Source of the DNA: Apostichopus japonicus
Lineage: Eukaryota > Echinodermata > Holothuroidea > Aspidochirotida > Stichopodidae
Direction: 5' to 3'
Length of the DNA: 64,000 nt
Assembly (NCBI RefSeq): GCF_037975245.1
Contig: NC_092567.1
Location: forward strand, 11,750,376-11,814,375
This document shows positions 28,301 through 40,400 of this stretch, in pieces (within the stretch, counting starts at the first letter, position 1; each line of letters begins with the position of its first letter). The position numbers and the translations under genes were made by a program. The notes beneath the pieces were generated by a model. It had not been told where the DNA came from. It ran no database searches and saw only the letters and a list, made by a program, of their open reading frames with translations.

Positions 28301-31300
28301 ATCCCAAGTTTGCAGTACAATAATGCTTTCTTATCAAGGTTCTTTCTTTATTCCCCCCACCACTACCTTTCACTGGTGAGGGGCCCTTCAATTCAGTGTT
28401 GACTAAGTTACTCAAGTGTTTCACACTCACCAGTGTCTTCATCAGTATCATGATTGCCTTCTGGTGATGTTGCTTCTTCAGTTGTGCTGTATTTCTTCAC
28501 TCGTTTTCTACTGTATTTAAGATGCTCTTCCAACCAACCGCTCGCTGGTCTCCCACTGGTGCCTTTAGTGTAAAATGCCTCCTGCAAAATGAAATACCAC
28601 CAATTTCACAATTAACTATCCCAATCCCTTCAAAAAGTTAAACATATCTGCAATAATGTGTTTACTACAATAATGCCCTTTTTACTTGACACTGGTTATC
28701 AAATATTACTTGATGTTTTGTAAGTATGCCCACATTTGGTGCAAAATTTGAGTCTATTTGGATATTTCCTGTGGCAAATCCAGCACAGGGGGTACAATAT
28801 GCACCAACAGATAGTGTCACTCTGGCTTATAAGTAGATAATAACCCCCCCCCATCCACACACATCCATTGGCCCCCTCATACTAGTTTTGTTCCAGTTCC
28901 GGAATGAATGCCATGTATGTATTTTAAATGACCAAGAAGAGCTTCTACACTTGCCTCTTGTAATGTAGCCAGACACTTGAAGCATACTAATAACATGATA
29001 GTAACTATAAGTAGTAAAGTAAAGTATGCAGAAACAGTGGTCATAATACTAACATAGCTTTTCAATCTGTAGGCAAACTTGACACGGAGCCCAACTTTTG
29101 GAATCAGCTCTTTCAGTGAAGTTTCATCAAGAAGTTTGAATGATTCAAGGTCTATCTCATTGTCTGAAAGAAACAACAAACAAGAAAGAAAACATTATTA
29201 CTTTAAAACCTATTCATATCTATGTGAATAATGTGATCAAAACAATTTGAAAAAACTACTGACCAATGTTTGAAATTGGTAACCTAGGTGGCTTTAAAAG
29301 ACCAACTGAATGCAAATTAAAGAAAACATAGACCACCATTCCTGTAAATACTAACATAGCACAAGCCAACTCCTGAATAAAAAATCAAAACAAGCAAACT
29401 TGTCAGATGTCCATTTTTCTTCCAGAGATGTACCCCTGTCGGGCGGTTCCACCCAGCCCTAGGAATTTCCGCCTGGCAATAATTAAAAAATCCCGCCCGG
29501 CGCTTTATATCTACTTGTTGTGGGCAAATCTCTACCGTAGAGGCCTATTCCTGATAGAAAATTCAAAATTCTACTTTTAATAGTTTCTTATATTTTTCCA
29601 AAAACCAATCTTATTATCATGATGGTCATGCAAACTACAATAACAAACTTTCATAATGCATCGGTTCATATAGTTAGCCTACATAGGCCTACAATCGCCA
29701 ACATACTTTGCGCGTAACCAACCTACAGCTATTGTAGTATTGTACGTGTTACTATTTGCCGCACAGCAGATTCATAACAATGAAACAGAGCAGTCTCAGT
29801 TTAATATGCAAGTTCTATTTGATTACACTATACCTATTGTGCGCTGCGCTTTTGAGGGTAGATGTACAACAGCGAAACTGCTGTACATAGTAGGTTTGGA
29901 TTTTGACTGATTTTGACAATTTATCAATGTAATCTACACACTATATTTGTGCTGCTAATTAGATGGTTTAATAAAGAAATGTTTACATCAAATCGAGGAA
30001 CAGACTAGGCCATACAGGATGAAAATGGACTGGGAATTGAAATACTGTAGCAACTCACAATACTTAACGGTTTTCAAATAAGTACATGATTTATTCTTAA
30101 ACTTACAGATTTTCCTTAAAGAACTCGAAGAACGGGTAATTGTCCTTTTCATTCACACAATGTCGGCCTAGGTCAAATGTTATACAGGCTTGAGCTTTAC
30201 AAAGTGGTCATGCATGGGACACCCCCTCCTCCAGTGGCAGCAACTTCCCAATAAGACTAGAGGAAAATAACTAAACCATAACTGAGTGGTGATATAGCAT
30301 ACTTGCGGTAGGCTGGGCTAAGGCCTGGTCCTATGTTGGACCTCCAGTAATCCAGCATAGCTAGCCTATTACAGGTCTCAATTGCAACCTAGGCCTAAGC
30401 AACATTTCAACTGGTAAAAACTCTGTAACTAGGCCTAGGCTAATCATGGTGTTAGGCTCACCAAATCATCACTATCACAAAGAATGAGTACGAAATGTCT
30501 GGCCAAGACTAGGCACTTGGTGCATACTTTCGGTGGAGCGTGACCACAGTTTCTGTGTACTAGCCTAGCCCATTATCATATTCATAACATAAGACTTCAC
30601 ATTACATCTTAACACTAATAATACCTACTTGCTAAGCTAAAATTTAAAACGTTACTGTTACTACTTCCAGGCTAACGTATATATGCCTACAACAAATAGT
30701 AACGGCGACCTAGCCTCGCGTTAGGCCAACGGACGGAAGTTAAAATCGTGTATGCCGCACATGCATAATTTTACGGTTTTGGCGAAGGAAATTACAAATA
30801 ACTACCTTCAAAAGTCTCTATTAGCTCATCCATTCCCCATCTGGTGAGAATTGATTTGACTTCAGGCTCTGACATGATGAATTACGGCCATAGAGCAAGT
30901 ATTACGGCAAATCACCGTTCGCTTTTCGGAGCTTGAGACTGCGCACAGGTACGGTATGGCGCGATTGCAGTGCAGAACAATGAAGGCCAAACGAATTTGT
31001 TGCACGCAACACTCTTTGTGCTCAACTATTTGGCACAAACCCTTTGCTAAGTGCATGAAGCAACATTTTGCTTACAAACATAGTAATTGACTCTTAGGAG
31101 TTGGGCAATTTTTGCCAAAAAAATTATTACCCAACTAAATTTGCCCAACAGTTCTTAGCGTGTATGTTGCCTTGGTCTGAGGTTGACAGGTTAGGAGCTG
31201 ACGAAATGTGAGAATGTGAGGGTCCGCAGGCACCATACTTACCTATATTTGTAGACCCATATATTAACCCTGTTGTGTAGGGGGTGCAGAGGTCATTTGA

Positions 31301-34300
31301 GGCCAGATGCTTGTAGGAACAAATGGCGAATGTTCACACCTGCATACTGAGCCATACTCGATGTGTGATCAAACTTTGGATTGCATGGTGAGATCCCTGA
31401 TAGGAGCCAATAACGATGCTGGAACCTGTTACATCTTAATAGATAATGGGCGAAAACGAGAAGGACAAGAAAGGAGTCGGGGGTCATGCACACATTAATT
31501 CAACAAATGTAGGTTCTATTGATAGGGTTAGGCATAATATCGGCAGCATGTGGTTCATATCCTCTGCAAAATTCTGCGCCTTGTTAAAATCATTACCTCA
31601 AAAATAGCAATTTCTGGAGATATCTTCAAATCGAATTTAGCATCAAATGTGGCAGCATTTTGCATCTAGCTCATCCTCCGTATGCGAAAATTTTCCAAAG
31701 GGGAGGGGGGCAGTGGCGGCGGAACCGGGGGGGGGGGCTTGAGGGGCTCAGCCCCCCAATGAAAAAGTTGAGGGGGCAAATGCATGATAAGCCCCCCAAT
31801 ATTTACCAAGGCTCCGAAACGTGCATCTGCCCATTTTTCAATGCATACTTGTCGATCTGTCCGATGCACACGTATACTACACTCTAAAAAAGATGGGTAA
31901 TATTTTCTGGGCAAGTGCTCGGTTGGGGAATTCTTTAACAATATTGGTCAAAATCCCTGCTCTATGTGTTGACCAACTTATAGTAAAACAGAATTTAGTA
32001 TAACCGCTGTGCAAAGTGAATGAAATATACCCAACATTTGGTAAGCGTCCCGCCAAATCGAAAGTCACTGGTACTTGTGCGACGCGCACATCTGCGACGA
32101 AAAAATGAACGTTTTGCCTATACATTTGTGTGTGTTTGCATGGACAAACACCGTACGTTACGTATCATCGCATAGCTCATACATACAGTGTAGATGACGA
32201 GTGTAGATGAAAATATAGAAGATGGGCAGGCCTATCGAAGAAATGGGGGGTTGAAGAGCTGATAGACAAGTTTCAAGGTAAGGATGTACTATTAAAGAGT
32301 AGGCTGACAAAATTACAAACCTATATTATGTTGATATGAAAATGATGTAAATATTGGTATACAAAGAGATAGCGTCAGGTAAGGTCGAAAAGCATAACGA
32401 GTACCGTTACTCGATAGGTCAAACGTAACTTAACTAGTATAGCCTAGGTCCAAATTAGGCCTAGCTTTTGGCTATATTGTTATACTACTACTAGTAGAAG
32501 CTGCAGCGATCGAATTGGAATTGAATTTATGTTAATATTAACGTAAGACATTGGGACCTAACTTGACACCAGATAACCGTGCATGAAATTCATTAATGTA
32601 CAAGTTCCAAGGGTACGTATCTATAGTAGGAGTAGTGTACGTAGTACTTTTCTAGACCACTTACTTAGCCTAGGCTACTGGCCAACTAGCACAGGCTTAA
32701 CGTTAGGCTATGCCTAATTTGCTCGATCGAATTTGTACAAATTAAGCTACCAAGAAAACCCTACCGTCTGACGTTAGGTCTAGTAACCTAGGGTTGTGCC
32801 CAGGAATTTTTAAATTTAGAATTAGCGAATTGGTTGTTATTCTAGTGACAGATTGGGGAAGGGTCAAAACGAGGGGAAGGGTCAACTCGAGTCAAACTCA
32901 AAGTGAGAGTAGGGGGATGGAAGTCAAATTAAATTTGCTCAGTATTTAGGTACCAGATAATACTACTTTTGGAGCCCTTGAAACTGACGATGTCTTTGAA
33001 TATTTACTTCAAACATAACCACTTAACGTAGTTTAAGCCTGTATTACCCTAGCCAATACATTGTAACTTGAAAAAAAAATGGTAAGATTGAGAACAAATC
33101 CTGTAGGCTTAGGCTAGGGCATAGGAATAGGGCCAAGTTAGTTTAGTGATCACTATATGTGCACCAGTTAACAGCTTACTTGCTTGAAGCTAGCAGCCAT
33201 TAAGACTAAGACTTGTAAGAGCAGCCACTAACAGCATTCATCATTTCATCATTGATATTGAGCTATATATACATCAGAGTACTGTCTGCGCTTGAACTTA
33301 GTGGCCGCTAGCGTCAATGAGGCAAATTGCTTGCATATAATGACAAATGCAGTATTCAGATCCTCATAGTCATACAGTAATCAAATTATACTAAGGTTGC
33401 CCTGTTACGTTGTCATGAAGCTTTGTAGCAAGTAGTAACACATACTTTACTACAGTAACTAACGGTACGTACAGTAAGTCACATGCAAAGCTCGCCAACG
33501 ATAATAAGCTAAGCCTATGTAGGTTAACTATATATGAACTGATGCTTTAACGATGCAAACTATCACAATAATTTAGAACGTAAGATTGATTCAATACTAT
33601 ACACAAAATTTTAAGTGTAGAATTTCAAAATTTCTATCAGTAATTGAGTAAGGTTAGATATTTGAAGTTTTCCTTGCACCAGATGGATAGAGTGAACAAC
33701 GTAATTGGCGATTTTTGATATAGTGCTGGGTGAAAATGTTCAGTGCTGGGCAGAGCCAACAGACTTAGGCACTGTACCGTATAGTGCAACTAAGTGTAAT
33801 ACAAGTTTACAATGTACAACACTGTAAGATGGGGCATTAACAGCAAAATATAAAGGGCATGATGGCGCAGCTTCTTTCAGCTGTGGGTAATGTCAAGCCA
33901 TGCATCAGCTATACCTTGATGGCAATGAATTTAATTGTTGTCACAATTGTGCATGGTGGTATTTATTAATGTTGCAACCACTGTCATAAAGGGGGGGGGG
34001 CACTGTTCAGTCAGTCGTAATAATGAATATATAAAATATAAATTAATTTTAAGGGATGTTTGGGCTCCTGCAAATAAATTAAAGCGGCAAACTGTGACAA
34101 GTGTTATCACTAAGGATGCTTTGCAGGTTAGACCAGAAAAATAACTTGCCCAATACCACAAACAAATTAACATGTGCTAATAGTATATATGGAACTTCCT
34201 TCAAAACTGACTTCAAAGTTAAAATTTGAAAGCAAAAGCTTCCAATAGGGCAGCATCCATCAAAATCCAGTCCTATTACAGTCATATGATATGACTCACG

Positions 34301-37041
34301 AAGCTTTCAAACTCTGCTTCTCATGATAAGCTGTGGTTCATTGTTTTTCTTCTTTCTTTTTTTTTCTCAACAGAAAATGGAATTGATGTGACTGCATTCG
34401 CCTTGTTGGATGAATTAAGTATAAAAGAATTGATTCCCAAAGTGGGACTGAGACTGAAATTTTCAAAGGGTTGGAGAGAAGAGGTAAGCTCTAAAGATGT
34501 CATGCACCTGTTTCAAATGCCTTAGGACTATAGAAGGAGGCAACAAGAAACTTTTTTTCCACCTCAAGCATGTACATGGCATTGCCAATAAAAGCAGGGT
34601 GAAAATTGTTTGCAGTCAAGGTAGATGTGTGCTAACGTTTAATACATTATGTGGCTACAAGAAACATCACTTGACAAAGCATCTTCTCAGCAGGAGCCAT
34701 TCATAGGAGTTCCTCAATGTCAACACAAGGAACACAATAGGCCTGACATAGACTATAGCAATGAAAATGAAACTGCAACAATGAGGCATGACTTAAATTA
34801 TCCTTTCTCAGTTATAGTAGGATAGATTTCTATCATCTTTTGCAGGAAAATGATGATAGTAGTACTGTAGGTACATATTACATATTGAGTAACATCATCC
34901 AGATGAACACCTAAAGTTGTATATAACAGCATTAACAAGCCTGTCCAGTTCATTTTGCAGTCAGCATCCAAGAGTAAGTGCAATTAGCCCGCACAAAGCA
35001 AACCCAATTACATAGAAGTTACTTTACAATTCATTTCTCAGCACCAGTAGCACCTGAAAATGAAGAACTTGTTATGATGAATCAATGGCTTAAATACAAC
35101 AAGGAACCTGAAGACCAAGTTACTGTTTTCATGGGGAAAACAGCTTTCTACTGCCAAAAGAGAATAAAAGAAAGTCTGGGGAGTGTTAACACCACCATTG
35201 CTGAGTTTCCACAATTGTTGGACCCAGGAATGGTAAAATTCTATTAAATACTTTGCTTTCTTTTTTAATGATTAATATGATTGCACCTGACACTCATTAC
35301 AGCCAAGTTAGGCATTTTCATATACATTTTTTTATCTTTAAAGACAGCTGTCTATAGACATATTTGATTTGTTTTTGTAAGGCTTAAATGAAAGTTGTGT
35401 ATGTAAAATCTGCAGGTAATCTATGTTCTTACACATTGAGGGGGAATTGTAAAGCAGAATGCCAAACAGTGTTCACTGATAGTTTGTTCTCATGAAACCA
35501 TCGTTACCCTGGGTTACTTTATGTATGTTGTTTGGCTGTTAAAGGTCTGAAATAATTATCATTAATTATCATTTAATCCACAAATAATTGGGTTCCACAG
35601 TAACTATTTTCTAAGCTTTTTAATGTGTGAGTCTTTCCATGTCTAGCATGCAGCTGTTCCCAAAAAGAGTCATGTTCCACTGGTGACTTAAAAAAACTAT
35701 TTCATTTTTATTTTAGATTGAGCAAGACTTTGCATTGCTGTATCCATCAAGATCAAACAAACTCTATCAAAGATGGGAGAAGGTGGCAAGAAAAGTTATT
35801 TTATACAGCCAACAGCTAAATTGGAGGGAGGTCCTAGGTATGCAGAATACAAACATTGATGACCTCACAAAGGGTAAGCCTTAATATACAAAACAAACAG
35901 ACATATGTTGACTTGTTGGTCCATCAAATTAGATTGTCATGAGCTGTAGGTACATGAATGGTGATATTGACAGTAAAGTATGCTCACTGCTTTGTACTTA
36001 AAATACGGTTCCTGCAATTAGTAGTATGCTGCCTCTCATTGGTGATTGCTGTTCAAAAATCAAGGAATAGAGCCTTTTAATTGTTTTTTTGGACAATTGG
36101 AAGAAACCTTTTAAATGGTTAATAATGAAGTCTAACATTGCTTTAAGTTTAAGGGGGACTCCAAGTATGTGGTACTCTCACATCAAGGCAATATTTCCAC
36201 ATCAATTAGGCAATGTAAATGGCACATGCATGTCAGGGACAACCCTTTATCAGACTGTCTCTGTGAATCTGTCCATGCACATGCACCATTGAGTATTGAT
36301 ATATGATCATATCTTGTGAGGTTGTTATCCTTAGTTTATTCTTGTTAATAGAAATAGGTCATCAGCCAGAGGTCAAAATCTGCAAAGTGCCTCTTCTAGA
36401 GACTATAAAAATTTTCACGTAATGAATATTTGGAAACTTGGTTGTTTAACGTTACCAAAAGTTAGAATGTATACTGCTTCTCTCATTACTACAATGACAG
36501 TTTAACAATGGAAGTGATTCTCATAAACAGAAAAGGGTGCCTAAATATTATATTTTGTATTCTGCAGAAATTTAACCAGCCAGTTTTAAGGGGTGAATAA
36601 TTAACAGTTTAACTGTTTTTATCTTCACAGAAGAAACAAAGAATCTGGCCTTTTCCCTGTTAGCTATCATATTCAGAAGTGGAAGGAGTGGAAAGGGTAG
36701 AAAGGGTCACAACTCAGCAAATGATTCAGTAAACTGCTTCATTGATGTGCAACCAGTAAGTTTTTCTACATCTCCATTTGAATGCAGGGCTCAAACAGCA
36801 GGTTTGAAATAGTGACTCAAATAACTCAGACTGGGAAGCTCAGACAGATCTCATATTTGATGTGTATATCAACCATATTAAGTAAAAGAAGTCTTCCTTT
36901 TTTTCTGGGGGGGGGGGGAGGGTCAAATGTTATTTGAGGTCACTGGGTAAAATTTTTGAAAGTTTTCTTGACAGCTCCAGTAAAATGGGGAGCTTAGAGG
37001 GATCTCAAAATTGTTGAAGACTGCTCATTTATATTTACATT

Positions 37042-37081
<40 letters not shown>

Positions 37082-37390
37082 GAAAATCGTAATGAGAATC
37101 AAGAACAGTGAAAAACTTTCAGCCTCCACCGGGATTCGAACCACGGGCCTTCCGCTCTGTACGCGGACACCCTAACCACTAGGCTATGGACGCTGATGTC
37201 CAGAGGTTCGAAACTGGTAAGGAAGGTCGTAATTCCACTGTAGGCGTTTGTCACCTGTATCGAACAATACTAGTTCTGTTTTTGGTGACATATTTTGCCT
37301 TACTCTAAAGATCAAACATGATGCTAACCAACTCGAAATCATTTGTGATTCCTAAAGCCGGATCTCGAAAGAGATACTTTGAACAGACTT

Positions 37391-37450
<60 letters not shown>

Positions 37451-40400
37451 TAGCTTCATGGTTTTTTATATTTGTGTCATTTCATGAAATTGTAGATAAC
37501 TGCACTTCTTAAAATAATGCATTTTTCTTTCTTTCCATAGGAAATGTTTGACATAGACCAATATGTAAAGACCCTCAAAGCAACAGACACCCCACAGCCA
37601 TTTGTTGTGTGCAGGGAAGTCGGATAACTCCATCACAAACTTATGTCATCATAGAACGGAATGCACTCCCTCAGCAGTCACTCATGAAAGATATTGATGT
37701 ATGCTTTAAGGCCATGTACATATTTGACATTGAATATCAACCAACGTGTAAGATTGCATGGCAGTTTTTGCAGGTTGTGATCTATGACTTCACTGAGGCA
37801 AGCATCACAAGTTCCATTCGAAATCTGCGTGCATTCATCGCATCAGATTCAAAGTAGTTCTTTCATTCCTAACTATTCATGTATTTATATCATGCATTAC
37901 ATCTTGATAGAACAAATTTAAAGTGTAAATACTGTGTAAAATTACAGATGATTTTTCCATTGTTCTATTACTTAGCTTTCATGGCTTGGCGTTCAAGGAA
38001 TTTGGTGAATTACAGTATCAGTTAACTTGGTTTCATCATTCATGTTTAAGTGTTTGCCATTTTATTTCATACTGAATCAGCCAAAAATAATTTGTTTTAA
38101 TAGATTACCCTGTATATTCATTAACACCATCACAGTAATGTCTTACAAAATCAGTTAATATTTTTGAAAACCTGTGCATAGAGTACTAACGTGACATGAT
38201 GGTACCCCTAGCTTTGGTTTAGCATCACAATGATCTGGTGTTAGCTAACCAGTCTCGTTCCAACAAAACTAAAACGTAATTAAATGTTGAAACATAAGAT
38301 ATGTGTTTCTACCTGTGCTGTCTCATTTGGATTAGTTTTCTATTACTGATAGAAGATTTAATATGGGAATCAGCCTTTGGTCATCTTTTAAAGCTTATCT
38401 AGACTTGCGCCAAAACAGTTTCTGATTCATGATCCTTAAACTGTTGATTACATGGGTTGGTAATGCTTCCCTGCTCATATATTTTTTGAATTTGAGAACT
38501 AACCAGGCGCAGTGTAAAAATAAACACATTTTGATAAACAATGACAGGAGAAGCAATGGGTGAACGAGAGAAGTTTGTTACAATAGCAATGGGTGAATGA
38601 GAGTAACATGCTACAATAGCAATGGGTGGAAGAGAGTAGCATGCTACAATAGCAATGGGTGAATGAGAGTAACATGCTACAATAGCAATGGGTGGAAGAG
38701 AGTAGCATGCTACAATAGCAATGGGTGAATGAGAGTAACATGCTACAATAGCAATGGGTGGAAGAGAGTAGCATGCTACAATAGCAATGGGTGAATGAGA
38801 GTAACATGCTACAATAGCAATGGGTGGAAGAGAGTAGCATGCTACAATAGCAATGGGTGGAAGAGAGTAGCATGCTACAATAGCAATGGGTGAATGAGAG
38901 TAGCATGCTACAATAGCAATGGGTGGATGAGAGTAGCATGCTACAATAGCAATGAGTGGATGAGAGTAGCATGTTACAATAGAAATGGGTAGACAAAAAT
39001 AGCATGCTACAGTAGCAATGGGTGGATGAGAGTAGCATGTTACAATAGCAATGGGTTGACGTGAGTAGCATGCTACAATAGCAATGGGTGGATGACAGTT
39101 ACATGTTACTATGACAATTGATTGACAATAGTTGCATGCTACAATAGCAAAGTGGGATGTGATAAGTGTATTTTTTCTTTATGATTTTAATCTGTTTTAT
39201 CTGCTTTAAATTTGTTTTGATATGCTGCTTCAAGAAAGTAGATGTTCAATAAATCATTCTACAATACACTGTGTTGTAAGATCTGTCTTTTTGGGTTTGG
39301 TGCATGCTATACTTGTTCACAATCATCCAACCTTCCATGTTCATCCCACCTATTTTAATTTATATCATTCAACATTTTTGTGTATAGTCAGTAAAAAAAC
39401 CGTGAAATAGTGAAATACCTGTATTGATCATTATGAATATATTGATTAACTATCCATTACCCAATAAAGGGAGAAAACCTGCTTAAATAATGTCGAAATA
39501 TCGACCAATAAATAGCCCTATGTTGCCCAATTAGTAGTAAAGGATACCCAACCATATGATATTCGTATTCAATATTTCGCCAACAAATGATAAACATTGC
39601 CCAACAGGCCAGTTGGGTAATTTCTTAATTACTATTTATGGGTAAAATAATATGCCCAACTATGAGTAAAAACATTACCCAGCGGCAATTGGGCAAAAAA
39701 TGCTCAACAGTTGGTTGGATACATACTTCCCCAGCGTTGGTTAAAAGTTGGGCAAAAAAAATGACCAACTTTTTTAGAGTGTATATAGGTGTAATAATTT
39801 CAGTAAATGCTGGGGGGGGGGGACCCTCGGCCCGTCCCCTGGCTATAGACCACATTGTCACCCCAACCGCGTCTTCACGCCCCGTGAAAAGTGGAAGCAG
39901 TGAGTGTGAGTACCGGTAAGCGCAACACAACTTCGTCTTAGGCCAATGACTTGCTTCATTTCAGCCAGTTCTCCAACATCCCCTTACTACACTCAAAAAC
40001 GTCTTTGCGAGTACACTACGAGTAATAGCTACTCTCTTAAAACACCATCGAATATACAAATTACTATGTTTTTACAGACTTTTACGTGCAATCTGAGAAA
40101 TTGCAGGCTTGAGACCCATATTTTAGGGCTAGGTATTTGCAGCATAAAACACTCGGGAAGTGCCGTTTCCGGCCATCTGGGGGTTTGAAAAACCCAAAAT
40201 TTTCTTGTACGCTCCGCGCCAACCGATGGTGGCGCTCCGCTTAGATAGTCTCTACACATTAGCCCCCCCCCCCCAATAATTTTCCCGTTCCGCCGCGCAT
40301 GGAGGGGCACCCCTCCCCTTAGACCCCTGCCCCAGGACGGCGATCCGTATCCACCTAAGTGCCCCCCCCCCCATCAAATGCTGGTGCCCCCCAGACTGAA

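Larger units (their letters stand above)
23319..31164 (-). mobile_element. TIR-bounded unit of 7.8 kb carrying the minus-strand SAM gene
   Basis: The left end is TACACGCTAAGAAC (23319-23332) and the right end is the exact inverse, GTTCTTAGCGTGTA (31151-31164). Just inside both ends are TTGCCCAACA/GTTGGGCAA motifs. The SAM gene starts 290 bp inside the right end and ends 1785 bp inside the left end. The sister unit at 31878-39783 has the same plan (about 330 and 1926 bp). No clear target duplication is visible. Whether this is a transposon or a gene flanked by element ends is an inference to be tested. Confidence 0.5.
31878..39783 (+). mobile_element. TIR-bounded unit of 7.9 kb carrying the plus-strand SAM gene
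   Basis: The left end TACACTCTAAAAAAG (31878) has its inverse CTTTTTTAGAGTGTA ending at 39783. The ends continue as ATGGGTAAT/TTGGTCAT, with several TTGGGCAA and TTACCCAAC motifs inside, densest at about 39460-39770. The end sequence differs from that of the minus unit at only a few positions. The ACTCTAAAAAA terminus resembles abundant MITE families I recall from fish genomes. No target duplication could be fixed. Confidence 0.5.

Noticed and set aside
31711-31810. Another hAT element starting CAGTGGCGGCGG between the SAM units
   Set aside because: Only one end is visible and no target duplication could be found.
37122-37193. Functional tRNA gene
   Set aside because: The T stem is mispaired, and a SINE body with (AT)n tail follows directly. 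It is better explained as a tRNA-derived retroposon head.
38499-39071. 190-codon minus-strand ORF of repeated Cys/His-containing 11-residue units
   Set aside because: It coincides exactly with a 33-bp minisatellite whose period keeps any stop-free frame open. There is no start context, splice support or domain.
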